Source: Fischerella sp. JS2 (GTDB lineage: Bacteria > Cyanobacteriota > Cyanobacteriia > Cyanobacteriales > Nostocaceae). Taken from it: a stretch of DNA of 64,000 bases. Under the pieces are notes generated by a model, which was not told where the DNA came from, did no database searches, and was given only the letters and a program-made list of their open reading frames with translations. A program made the position numbers and the translations under genes. The DNA lies in assembly GCF_032393985.1 (NCBI RefSeq), contig NZ_CP135918.1, forward strand, positions 1 to 64,000, given 5' to 3'. Shown in pieces: positions 43,998 through 51,977 of the stretch. The number at the start of each line of letters is the position of its first letter. The first letter of the stretch is position 1.

Positions 43998-45413
43998 TTA
44001 AACTAATGCTTTTAGTAAAGCTTGCAGCTTGAGTTGAATTTCTGTGAGTTCTTTTTCAGGGTCAGAACCTGCAACGATACCAGCACCAGCGTAAAGCCTA
44101 GCGCGATCGCCATTTATGAGTGCGGAACGAATCCCAACAATAAACTCACAGTTACCATCTGCGTCTATCCATCCCAAGGGTGCAGCATATAAACCCCTTT
44201 CAAAACTTTCGTAACGACGAATTTCTACACAAGCTGCATCTGGTGCAGTACCTGCAACTGCTGGTGTAGGATGCAGTTGGGAAACTATCTTTAAAGGATG
44301 CACTTCATTAGGAACTATGGCACTAATTGGTGTCCATAAATGCTGAATATTAGATAATTGTCGCAACCGGGGCGGTAATATTTGCGGTAATAAACCGAGT
44401 TGTGAGAGGCGTTGAGTAATAAAATCAATTACTAGGGAATGTTCGTGTCTTTCTTTTTCACTGTTGAGTAGGCGATCAGCATTGGTAGCATCTTCCGCAG
44501 GTGTTTTACCCCGTGCTGCGCTACCCGCTAAAGCATCGGTGATGAGTTGTTGGTTGTGAATACAGATTAAACGTTCTGGACTTGCACCAATAAAGTTTTG
44601 TCCTTTGCCGTTACTTGTTGAGAAAATATAACAATTCGGATGTAGCTGTCGCAAGTTATGCAAGGAATTAAACAAATTAAATGGGGTATTGGATCTAACG
44701 TCTAGTGCATCTGCTAGCACAATTTTACTGATATGGGTAGAGCGAATCGTTTCTAATGCTGACAATACCGAACGTTTAAATTTTTCTGGATTAGCAACGG
44801 ATTTTTTACTAAACTTTGGCTCTTGAAAATCTTGGTGAAGAGAATAAAATTCCCAAGAGTGAATAATTTCAATTTTTCTCCAGAGACTCTGTAAGATTTT
44901 TTCAATATTAACGTCAGCATGGATGATAAAATTAGCAACTAATATACAGCATTCTTCTTTCACAGATATTTGCCAACGAGGAAGAAAAACTGTAGCTGCT
45001 GGAAATGGATAATTTTCTTGGTTATTTATATCAAAAAAACTAAAACCACAGAAAAATAGTGGTTTGGAAAAACTTCTTTCTGTGTTGCCAAAATTAATTA
45101 TATTTTTTAAACAATACTTGATAAATCCTTCAGATTTGCTAAACCTTTCCTTTCCTTCTATTTGTAATTTTGCTACAGCACCAATTGCAGCGATCGCTTC
45201 TTTTTTGCCCTGGTTTTCCCAATAAAAATTTAATTGATGTGGTTGTGCCAGTTTATTAAGTACTACTAAGGGGTCAACCAAGTTAATTTCTAGCGAAATA
45301 CTGGCAATTTGAGTGGAATTATTTTTGATACTCTTCCGCTGAGCAGCAACAAGAAATTGGTATAGTTCCCTATTATATACACAAAAGTCAGCGGCACATG
45401 GTGAAACTGTCAT
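43998..45413 (-). CDS. menF: Isochorismate synthase
   Basis: MenF converts chorismate to isochorismate, the first step to phylloquinone. The 471-residue protein has the chorismate-binding fold. The C-terminal half carries IRSTHISKIVLADALDVRSN, NGKGQNFIGASPERLICIHN, DALAGSAARGKTPAEDATNA, SEKERHEHSLVIDFI and LHPTPAVAGTAPDAACVEIR, the conserved active-site segments, and YAAPLGWIDADGNCEFIVGI RSA near the end. The N-terminal about 190 residues are variable, as in other cyanobacterial MenF. It is divergent from menA by 298 bp, placing five phylloquinone genes together. Confidence 0.94.
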   Translation of the reverse strand: MTVSPCAADFCVYNRELYQFLVAAQRKSIKNNSTQIASISLEINLVDPLVVLNKLAQPHQLNFYWENQGKKEAIAAIGAVAKLQIEGKERFSKSEGFIKYCLKNIINFGNTERSFSKPLFFCGFSFFDINNQENYPFPAATVFLPRWQISVKEECCILVANFIIHADVNIEKILQSLWRKIEIIHSWEFYSLHQDFQEPKFSKKSVANPEKFKRSVLSALETIRSTHISKIVLADALDVRSNTPFNLFNSLHNLRQLHPNCYIFSTSNGKGQNFIGASPERLICIHNQQLITDALAGSAARGKTPAEDATNADRLLNSEKERHEHSLVIDFITQRLSQLGLLPQILPPRLRQLSNIQHLWTPISAIVPNEVHPLKIVSQLHPTPAVAGTAPDAACVEIRRYESFERGLYAAPLGWIDADGNCEFIVGIRSALINGDRARLYAGAGIVAGSDPEKELTEIQLKLQALLKALV

Positions 45414-45711
45414 GGATCTAAAAATAGTAAATTTTTTTGAAGTAATCTTCCTAAACAGTGATAAATCATGGTCGTATTTCTACAGGTAACACAAACAGTC
45501 GCTGTTTCACCAGCGTGTTGGCTCTGCCAAATTATGGTTTTGCAATACCATGTGTGGCATAGTCTAGCTTTGTGGTGCAGATTGTGGCCATTAGCAAGAA
45601 TTAATCGCAAACGTAGAAAAATCTTTCTTGAGGTGTTACCTGTAGATAGCCTGGATAAAACCAGAAATATTGGACAGAAGAAAGTGCTAACAATATAATT
45701 AACTGCGACTG
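45414..45711. promoter_or_regulatory. Divergent menF-menA promoter region
   Basis: The 298-bp spacer between divergent menF and menA must contain both promoters. Two overlapping frames (plus 45468-45698, minus 45410-45610) read through it, but their peptides show no family features and are treated as chance. Confidence 0.5.
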
Positions 45712-46620
45712 ATGACTACAAATCTGATTTCATATCCCAAAAATAATGCCAAAAATAAATTATGGATGGCAGCAATAAAACCGCCGATGTACAGTGTTGC
45801 AATTATGCCTATCTGGGTAGGAACGGCTGTTGCATTTGCGGAAACTAAAATTTGGAATTGGACTGTTTTTTCTGTTTTCTTAGCTGCGGCAATTTTAATT
45901 TTGGCATGGGAAAACCTCAGCAATGATGTCTTTGATTCTGAGACAGGAATTGATCAAAATAAACATCATTCTTTAGTGAACTTAACAGGTAACAAACTAT
46001 TAATATTTTGGTTAGGAAATATATTTTTATGTTTAGGCTTGCTGGGAATACTAGCGATCGCTTGGTGGCAACATGACTGGACTGTAATTGGGTTAATTCT
46101 GGTCTGTTGTGCTTTGGGCTACGTTTACCAAGGGCCTCCCTTTCGTTTAGGATACCAGGGTTTGGGGGAAATCCTATGCTTTTTTGCCTTTGGGCCAATC
46201 GGCATGGCGGCAGTATACTACAGCCAAACTCAAAGTTGGTCAATACAGAATTTAGCAGCTTCAGCAATTGTTGGTATCGCCACAACTTTAATTTTGTACT
46301 GTTCGCACTTTCACCAGGTGAAAGACGATTTAGCCGCAGGGAAGCGATCGCCTATTGTTCGTCTGGGAACTCAAAGAGGCGCACAACTCCTTAGCTGGTT
46401 TACTGCTAGCATTTACATCTTCACCTTGGTATTTGTACTTGCAGCAGTTTTTCCCGCATGGACATTACTGAGTTGGGTGAGTTTACCCTTCGCGATCAAG
46501 TTATGTCGCCACGTTCAACAAAATCATCACAACCCAGAACAAGTTAGTAACTGTAAATTTATCGCCGTCGCCGTGCATTTTTGGTGTTGCTTGCTGTTTG
46601 GTGTGGGATTTGTGCTTTGA
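45712..46620 (+). CDS. menA: 1,4-dihydroxy-2-naphthoate phytyltransferase (MenA)
   Basis: MenA attaches the phytyl chain to dihydroxynaphthoate in the membrane, the step before phylloquinone methylation. The 302-residue UbiA-type prenyltransferase has about eight hydrophobic helices. The first Asp motif is ILAWENLSNDVFDSETGID (N-D-x-x-D) and the second is HFHQVKDDLAAGKRSPIVRL G. Length and start (MTTNLISYPKNNAKNKLWMA) are normal. It is followed 148 bp later by menC in the same direction, so menA-menC-menE are probably a transcription unit interrupted by repeats. Confidence 0.94.
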   Translation: MTTNLISYPKNNAKNKLWMAAIKPPMYSVAIMPIWVGTAVAFAETKIWNWTVFSVFLAAAILILAWENLSNDVFDSETGIDQNKHHSLVNLTGNKLLIFWLGNIFLCLGLLGILAIAWWQHDWTVIGLILVCCALGYVYQGPPFRLGYQGLGEILCFFAFGPIGMAAVYYSQTQSWSIQNLAASAIVGIATTLILYCSHFHQVKDDLAAGKRSPIVRLGTQRGAQLLSWFTASIYIFTLVFVLAAVFPAWTLLSWVSLPFAIKLCRHVQQNHHNPEQVSNCKFIAVAVHFWCCLLFGVGFVL

Positions 46621-46729
46621 CAACGCGATTTGAGTTTGAAACGGACTCGTGGTGATTGTCCTTAGTCATCCTCTAACAGGATTTTGGATTTTGGATTGAT
46701 ACCACAGATGAATCTGGGGGTTTAAATCA

Positions 46730-46768
46730 CGGTCATTTGCAATGACAAATGACCATGACAAATGACAA
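46730..46768. repeat. AATGACA heptamer tract at the menC start
   Basis: Repeated AATGACA units run into the menC start codon; the chosen ATG is the last of several in the tract. No Shine-Dalgarno sequence is visible. Confidence 0.7.
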
Positions 46769-47824
46769 ATGACAAATTATCAATTTGACTTTCGTCCTTA
46801 CCAACGAAAATTTGTACGCCCAGTTGCTACCAGTCACGGTATCTGGGAGATCCGTGAAGGTATTATTCTTCGCCTCATAAATGAAACCAACAAAGTAGGT
46901 TGGGGAGAAATAGCGCCGATTAGCTGGTTTGGTTCCGAATCCTTAGCACAGGCTTGGGATTTTTGTTGTCACCTACCAAAAGAAATTACACAGGAAACAA
47001 TTTTTTCCATCCCCGATCAACTACCAGCTTGTCAATTTGGATTTGAATCAGCACTTTGGGAAATGAAAGAGTGGAAAAGTAGGATAGTGGGAGATAAAAG
47101 AATTCTTCTTTCTCCCCATCACCCCTACCCTACGGGAAGCCGAAGAAGGCGCGTCTACACCCCATCCCCCCATCCCCCCACTCCCCTCACCTACAGCGCC
47201 TTACTACCCGCAGGAGAAGCAGCACTACAAGCGTGGGAAAATTTGTGGCAGCAAGGGTACTCTACTTTTAAGTGGAAAATCGGGGTTTATCCTACGCCTG
47301 TTGAACTCAAAATTTTAGATTTACTCACGCAAAATTTACCAGCCTCTGTGAAACTGCGATTAGATGCTAATGGTGGATTGAACCAAGAGGAAGCAAAGTT
47401 GTGGTTGGAGAGTTGTGATCGCCGCAAAGTCAATATTGAATTTCTCGAACAACCCTTATCTGTAGATCAATTTCCGCTAATGCTGGAGTTGAGTCAACGC
47501 TATCAAACAGCGATCGCTTTAGATGAGTCTGTTGCTACACTCCTACAGCTAAAGTACTGCTTTCAACAAGGTTGGCGAGGGATTTTCGTCATTAAGCCAG
47601 GAATTGTCGGTTCTCCATTTCGCCTACGTCAATTTTGCCAGCAGCATGAAATTGATATGGTATTTTCTTCTGTATTTGAAACTGCAATTGGCAGAAAAGC
47701 AGCCCTGCAAATAGCAGTAGAATTATCCAGACACAACCGGGCGATGGGTTTTGGTATTGATCATTATTTTGTTGAGGAAGAGGGGATTGGGGAGGTGGGG
47801 AGGTGGGGGGAGTGTAAGGAGTAG
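46769..47824 (+). CDS. menC: o-Succinylbenzoate synthase with repeat-derived insertion
   Basis: MenC dehydrates SHCHC to o-succinylbenzoate in phylloquinone synthesis. The 351-residue enolase-superfamily enzyme keeps the catalytic Lys pair TFKWK (K168, K170), the metal ligands LRLDANGG (D199), EFLEQPL (E227) and ALDES (D252), and the second Lys IKPG (K276). Between the capping domain (ALWEMKEWKS) and SALLPAGEAALQAWENLWQQ lie about 36 residues (about 108-143) reading HHPYPTGSRRRRVYTPSPHP PTP, encoded by DNA matching the CTACGGGAAGCC/GTCTAC dispersed repeat. The last residues GIGEVGRWGECKE also come from a GGGGAGGTGGGGAG tract. All catalytic residues remain, so the protein may still be active. 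Confidence 0.92.
   Translation: MTNYQFDFRPYQRKFVRPVATSHGIWEIREGIILRLINETNKVGWGEIAPISWFGSESLAQAWDFCCHLPKEITQETIFSIPDQLPACQFGFESALWEMKEWKSRIVGDKRILLSPHHPYPTGSRRRRVYTPSPHPPTPLTYSALLPAGEAALQAWENLWQQGYSTFKWKIGVYPTPVELKILDLLTQNLPASVKLRLDANGGLNQEEAKLWLESCDRRKVNIEFLEQPLSVDQFPLMLELSQRYQTAIALDESVATLLQLKYCFQQGWRGIFVIKPGIVGSPFRLRQFCQQHEIDMVFSSVFETAIGRKAALQIAVELSRHNRAMGFGIDHYFVEEEGIGEVGRWGECKE
47095..47200. repeat. Dispersed repeat inside menC
   Basis: CCCTACGGGAAGCC, GGCGCGTCTACACCC and CCCCATCCCC runs, the reverse complement of the GTGTAGACGCG...GGCTTCCCGTAGGG repeat seen outside genes at 1.4, 40.2 and 62.1 kb. It is in frame and adds no stop codon. Confidence 0.85.
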
Positions 47825-47918
47825 GGGGAGTGTGAGGAGTATTAACGAATAACCAACTACTAACCACTAACTACTAACAACCAGCCATCAACAACCAACC
47901 ATCAACAACCAACCACAA

Positions 47919-49313
47919 ATGGAGTTTTTAGGAAATTTTACTTTGGTGTGCGATCGCTGTGATGAACTTGCACAGTTAACTGAACAATGTTATATAGAAT
48001 TAACGCAATTTTCCCAATGCCAAACACAGCCAAAAATCATTTTAGCTGAACGCGAACCCGTACGATTTTTAGCCGGTTTGATCGCTGCTGTTACTGCTAG
48101 GTGTCCTGTTTTTCTTTGTAATCCTAATTGGGTAAAACAGGAATGGCAACAAGTATTTGATTTAGTCCAGTCAGATATTATTTGGGGAATAAGTAATAGG
48201 GAAGTGGTAACAGATAATAATAAAAGCAATTACCAATTACCAATTACCAATTACCCAACTATCATGGTTCCCACCGGAGGTTCATCAGGTAAGATTAAAT
48301 TTGCAGTTCATACCTGGGAAACTCTAACAGCTTCTGTACGCGGATTTACAGAATATTTTCAGCTACCAAAAGTCAATTCCTTTTGTGTATTACCTTTATA
48401 TCATGTCAGTGGTTTAATGCAATTTATGCGTTGTTTTACCACTGGTGGTAAATTGGTAATTTCGCCTTTTAAAGAATTAGCAGAGTATCAATTCAATCAA
48501 TTTGAAGCAGCAGAATTTTTTATATCTTTAGTACCAACTCAGCTACAAAGCTTGCTGCAAAACTCAGATTTAACAACATGGCTGTCTCAATTTCAAACTG
48601 TCCTTTTAGGGGGTGCGCCAGCTTGGGATGAAATTTTAGAAAAAGCGAGATATTATCAAATCCGCTTAGCTCTTACCTATGGTATGACAGAAACTGCTTC
48701 TCAAATTGCCACACTCAAACCAGATGATTTTCTCAATGGTAAAGTTAATAGTGGCCAAATTCTTCCTCATGCTAAAGTTATAATTTGCAATGACAAAGGT
48801 GATATTTTAAATACTAACCAAACAGGAAATATCACTATTAAAGCAGAATCTTTAGCCCTTGGTTATTATCCCCTAACTGCTAACCACCAGCCTCTAGCCA
48901 ATAGTTTTACTACAGATGATATCGGTTTTATAGATAACAAAGGTTATTTAAATATAGTAGGACGTAACAGCGACAAAATCATTACAGGTGGAGAAAATGT
49001 CTACCCCACAGAAATAGAATCAGCAATCAAAGCAACTGCAATGGTAAGTGATGTTTGCGTCGTGGGTATTCCAGATCAATATTGGGGACAAGCTGTAACA
49101 GCTATTTATGTTCCTAAAAATTTAAATTACTCTGTAACAGAAATTCAAAATTTCCTCAAAGATAAACTTAGCAAATATAAACTTCCTAAACACTGGATTT
49201 CTGTGGAAAATTTACCTCGCAACTCTCAGGGTAAAATCAACCGCCAGCAGTTACAGGAAATAGCTTTAGATAGGATTTTTAAACGCAGAGGGACGCAGAG
49301 TTTTTCTACGTGA
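47919..49313 (+). CDS. menE: o-Succinylbenzoate-CoA ligase, with heptamer insertion
   Basis: MenE joins o-succinylbenzoate to CoA with ATP. The 464-residue ANL-superfamily enzyme has the P-loop-like IMVPTGGSSGKIK, the A5 motif LTYGMTETASQ, the hinge GRNSDKIITGGENVYPTEIE and a C-terminal GKINRQQ with the adenylation Lys. About residues 95-112 read VTDNNKSNYQLPITNYPTIM, where DNA 48228-48256 is a run of CAATTAC heptamers translated in frame. The N-terminal domain is otherwise typical. The start codon follows directly on an AACCAACCATC repeat tract, without a Shine-Dalgarno site. Confidence 0.92.
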   Translation: MEFLGNFTLVCDRCDELAQLTEQCYIELTQFSQCQTQPKIILAEREPVRFLAGLIAAVTARCPVFLCNPNWVKQEWQQVFDLVQSDIIWGISNREVVTDNNKSNYQLPITNYPTIMVPTGGSSGKIKFAVHTWETLTASVRGFTEYFQLPKVNSFCVLPLYHVSGLMQFMRCFTTGGKLVISPFKELAEYQFNQFEAAEFFISLVPTQLQSLLQNSDLTTWLSQFQTVLLGGAPAWDEILEKARYYQIRLALTYGMTETASQIATLKPDDFLNGKVNSGQILPHAKVIICNDKGDILNTNQTGNITIKAESLALGYYPLTANHQPLANSFTTDDIGFIDNKGYLNIVGRNSDKIITGGENVYPTEIESAIKATAMVSDVCVVGIPDQYWGQAVTAIYVPKNLNYSVTEIQNFLKDKLSKYKLPKHWISVENLPRNSQGKINRQQLQEIALDRIFKRRGTQSFST

Positions 49314-49326
49314 GGATTTTAATTTT

Positions 49327-49773
49327 TCAAATCGCTTCTCTGGATTTTCTTCTCTCTGCCTTCTGTGCGTCTGGCGCATTTACTTCCAACCATTCAATCA
49401 TCTGCTGAGGTAAATCTGTTTTTTGTCTGCTGCTGACATCAATGCAAACATGCCTAGTAAACGCCTTCGCTACCATTACATCTGCTACTGCAATTTCGTA
49501 ATTGATTTCAAATTTTTCAACACTCAGTTTTTGTGGCATTAAACTAACGATTAATTTATCACCACAAAACATTGGACGAAAAAAGTCAACATTAGCATGA
49601 ACAATCGGAAAAGCTACTGGTGGATTACTAAAAAACTCCTTAAGATTAATACCAGATGCTTCTAAAGATTCTTCATAAGCTTCGTGACAAATACTTAAAA
49701 CGTTGGCAAAATAAACTACTCCAGCAGCATCAGTATCTTGAAAGCGAACAGTGCGATGATAAGTAAAAGTCAT
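49327..49773 (-). CDS. Hotdog-fold acyl-CoA thioesterase, probable DHNA-CoA thioesterase
   Basis: A 4-hydroxybenzoyl-CoA-thioesterase-type hotdog protein of about 148 residues. It begins [21 protein letters not shown], with the D-T-D-A-A-G-x-x-Y-F motif whose Asp is catalytic in the family, and continues [16 protein letters not shown]. In cyanobacteria such an enzyme hydrolyses 1,4-dihydroxy-2-naphthoyl-CoA in phylloquinone synthesis. Convergent linkage to menE (13 bp between stops) supports that role. The open frame extends ten residues further, but the ATG at 49773 fits the family. The specific function is inferred from context. Confidence 0.87.
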   Translation of the reverse strand: MTFTYHRTVRFQDTDAAGVVYFANVLSICHEAYEESLEASGINLKEFFSNPPVAFPIVHANVDFFRPMFCGDKLIVSLMPQKLSVEKFEINYEIAVADVMVAKAFTRHVCIDVSSRQKTDLPQQMIEWLEVNAPDAQKAERRKSREAI

Positions 49774-49849
49774 TTGTAGCAACCAAAATAACGGTAGACA
49801 CAAATCAAGTAAATTTTTGTTATATATTTTGCTGGCGCGAGTGACGCTA

Positions 49850-49930
49850 GTGGTCTATTGCATGAATTATGATGACCCACGAGATCCCCGACTTTTTTTA
49901 AAAAGTCAGGGATCTGGCCCCTCGCAATCC
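49850..49930. repeat. Dispersed hairpin repeat
   Basis: GAGATCCCCGACTTTTTT and its inverse AAAAAGTCAGGGATCT form a long hairpin, preceded by GGTCTATTGCATGAATTATG. It is another member of the family at 12826, 23205 and 31245. Confidence 0.75.
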
Positions 49931-49983
49931 CTAAGAACTAATGACGTAGATTACTAGTTAGAGGCTGAAATCGAAATCCTAAA

Positions 49984-50445
49984 TTATTTGACTGGTTGCA
50001 ATCGCGTTACTTTGAGTTTAAAAGCCCCTACTCCAGTTTCGCCAAAAGACCGGACGCGAACAATGTACGTTCCAGGTTCTGTAATGCGAGTAAATAACAA
50101 GGAATTACTGCTACCATCAGGCCCGTCATCATTTTCTGCTACTGTCGTGCCGTCTGGAGCCAGTAAAGTGACAATACTGTCAAAGCTTTCAGAACTAAGA
50201 TCAACCGCTAGATTATCACCCTTTTTCAGAGTCACCATATAATCACGGGCAAATCCACCTTGACCTGTGGGAATATCTTTTTCTGACAGCGTATCGGAAA
50301 CTTCATAACTGCCAGGTAGAGGAATTGGGTTATACAACTTATTAAGTTGAGCAAAAGCTGCTGTTGAACTTACACCAATTACCAGCAAAGAGGCAGGAAT
50401 GAAAGCGATCTGTTTTAAACTTACTACAAAAGCCTGACTTCTCAT
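49984..50445 (-). CDS. Secreted protein with PPC (pre-peptidase C-terminal) domain
   Basis: A small exported protein of about 153 residues. From MRSQAFVVSLKQIAFIPASL there is a hydrophobic signal region ending AAFAQ, then a single PPC-type beta-sandwich: DYMVTLKKGDNLAVDLSSES, LLAPDGTTVAENDDGPDGSS and GTYIVRVRSFGETGVGAFKL, where D-x-D-x-D/N-type residues could bind calcium. Stand-alone PPC proteins are common in Nostocales; their role is unknown. A start six codons further upstream (50463) is possible. It is followed by no partner gene. Confidence 0.85.
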   Translation of the reverse strand: MRSQAFVVSLKQIAFIPASLLVIGVSSTAAFAQLNKLYNPIPLPGSYEVSDTLSEKDIPTGQGGFARDYMVTLKKGDNLAVDLSSESFDSIVTLLAPDGTTVAENDDGPDGSSNSLLFTRITEPGTYIVRVRSFGETGVGAFKLKVTRLQPVK

Positions 50446-50523
50446 CCCTAAAAGTTTTCCCACAAACTAAGCGTGATTGGCTCAATTATAGTTGTCTCTG
50501 GCACAGCTTGCCCACGTATGATT

Positions 50524-50557
50524 CAATTATCAGTTATCAGTTATCAGTTATCAGGGT
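50524..50557. repeat. TTATCAG heptamer tandem repeat
   Basis: Four consecutive TTATCAG units lie between the PPC gene and the 3' end of comF. The same heptamer recurs at 38590 and 51915. Confidence 0.8.
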
Positions 50558-51216
50558 GATAAATGTTTGTTGTTTACTGATTTCACAGTGATTGCAACTG
50601 CTAATAAACCATAAACAGCTATCCCACTTTCATGAAGTGTTTGCATAGCAGACCTGGCAGTTGCACCTGTAGTGTAAATATCATCTATTAGTAGCACTGG
50701 AGTTTTTGGACGCAGACAAAGGTCTTTCCCTAATCCAAAGGCTTCATTTAAATTGTCTTCTCGTTCTGATGCAGATAAGTCAAACTGTGCTTGAGTTAGT
50801 TTAATTCTTTCTAAGCCATGTTTTTTTAATTGTAATCCGGTTACTTCGCAAAAGCTTTGAGCTATAAGTGCAGCTTGATTATAGCCGCGTTGCTTGAGCT
50901 TGTGGGCGTGAAGTGGGATTGGGACAACTACTAAAGTATGATCGCACTCGTGATGTGATAGCCATGCTTGTGCTAATAATTGACCCAACACACGAGCTAT
51001 TTCCGGGTGATTCTCGTATTTCATTGTAGCGATCGCTCGTTTGAGGATACCGCTATATGTACCCCAAGCAAATATCGGCAGAGAGTGGGTGTTGGGATTA
51101 TGACATTTTTCCAGTTGACGAATACAGTTAGGACATAGTTCTTGGGAGGTGGAACGTTGGCACAAAGGACAATTAGATTGGAGAAAGAGGTCGAGTAGGT
51201 TTTTCCAATTGATCAT
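50551..51216 (-). CDS. comF: ComF family phosphoribosyltransferase-like protein
   Basis: A 221-residue ComF protein. The N-terminal zinc ribbon has the Cys pairs CPLC and CPNC (LQSNCPLCQRSTSQELCPNC). The C-terminal type I phosphoribosyltransferase-like domain has VLLIDDIYTTGATARSAMQT with the PRPP-binding DD...TTG loop. ComF is needed for DNA uptake in several naturally transformable bacteria, though the mechanism is unclear. The start ATG follows a run of AATGACC heptamers (51217-51247) instead of a Shine-Dalgarno site. Length and motifs are normal. Confidence 0.93.
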   Translation of the reverse strand: MINWKNLLDLFLQSNCPLCQRSTSQELCPNCIRQLEKCHNPNTHSLPIFAWGTYSGILKRAIATMKYENHPEIARVLGQLLAQAWLSHHECDHTLVVVPIPLHAHKLKQRGYNQAALIAQSFCEVTGLQLKKHGLERIKLTQAQFDLSASEREDNLNEAFGLGKDLCLRPKTPVLLIDDIYTTGATARSAMQTLHESGIAVYGLLAVAITVKSVNNKHLSP

Positions 51217-51304
51217 GGGTCAATTGTCATTGGTCATTGGTCATTTGTAACAAATATTTCTCTAATATTATGTAGGGTGGGCAATGCCCACCCTGGATAA
51301 AGAT

Positions 51305-51514
51305 TTAAATTCGTTTTGTGACTTTTCTTAGTGTTTGGGCGATCGCTTGAGCATGTTTGTCAATAAAGATTTCTTTTTCGCCGTTACTCCAAGTGATAAA
51401 GCAGGTATACTGAGAGCGATTTTGACTAGATAAATTGCGAAAATCAACTTGACGAATGTAAGCTAGATTTATTAATCCTTTGGTAAATGTTTGACAGAGA
51501 ATAAGTTGTGGCAT
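51305..51514 (-). CDS. Small hypothetical protein, 69 aa
   Basis: No known family. The product starts MPQLILCQTFTKGLINLAYI and ends AIAQTLRKVTKRI. The pattern CFITWSNGEKEIFIDKHAQA with alternating hydrophobics suggests a small beta-rich domain followed by a helix. It has an ATG start and codon use like its neighbours and stands between comF and a divergently placed HTH gene, so it is plausibly real. A DNA- or RNA-binding role cannot be supported by sequence alone. Confidence 0.55.
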   Translation of the reverse strand: MPQLILCQTFTKGLINLAYIRQVDFRNLSSQNRSQYTCFITWSNGEKEIFIDKHAQAIAQTLRKVTKRI

Positions 51515-51692
51515 TATGGAAGTGTCCTAAATGTATGTTGATGGAAATGTCCTGAGTGTATGTTTAGGAACAGAGGGGGGCGAGGGTACTTGGTCGTGCG
51601 ATCGCCCTTCTCTATTACTATTTAATCCCATTTAATAACACGTATCATTAGCTTCTATTAAAAAAATATTGTATTTGGAGTAGTCTTTTGAA

Positions 51693-51917
51693 ATGGGACT
51701 AATCAACAGAATTCAAGAATTTGGCAAAGAAAAAGGCATTCCTAGCGCCAACAAGTTTTGGCAAATCACTGGACTGCCAAGAGCAACTGCATTTAGGCTT
51801 TGGAGGGATAGAAGTATTTATCCAGATAGAGGAAGCGTTGAAGTTATTTGTAAAAAATTAAACGCCCAACCAGGTGATTTTTTGAATTACGTAGAGGAGG
51901 CTGATGAAATCAGTTAA
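51693..51917 (+). CDS. Small HTH (XRE/Cro-like) regulator
   Basis: The 74-residue protein consists almost entirely of one helix-turn-helix domain. GIPSANKFWQITGLPRATAF is the helix-turn-helix core, and GSVEVICKKLNAQPGDFLNY is the conserved helix 5 region of Cro/C1-type regulators (K-x-L-x-x-x-P-x-D-L-L). It probably binds operator DNA as a dimer. It could control neighbouring genes, including the kinase-FGE gene, whose 3' end lies 61 bp downstream and convergent, but nothing in sequence proves this. A heptamer tract follows its stop. Confidence 0.8.
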   Translation: MGLINRIQEFGKEKGIPSANKFWQITGLPRATAFRLWRDRSIYPDRGSVEVICKKLNAQPGDFLNYVEEADEIS

Positions 51918-51977
51918 CAGTTAACAGTTATCAGTTAGCAGATGGTGATTACTGCTAGTGGTGCGCTTTTAAGGAAT

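Noticed and set aside
45410-45698. Two frames in the menF-menA spacer
   Set aside because: They overlap each other on opposite strands, and their peptides show no conserved pattern.
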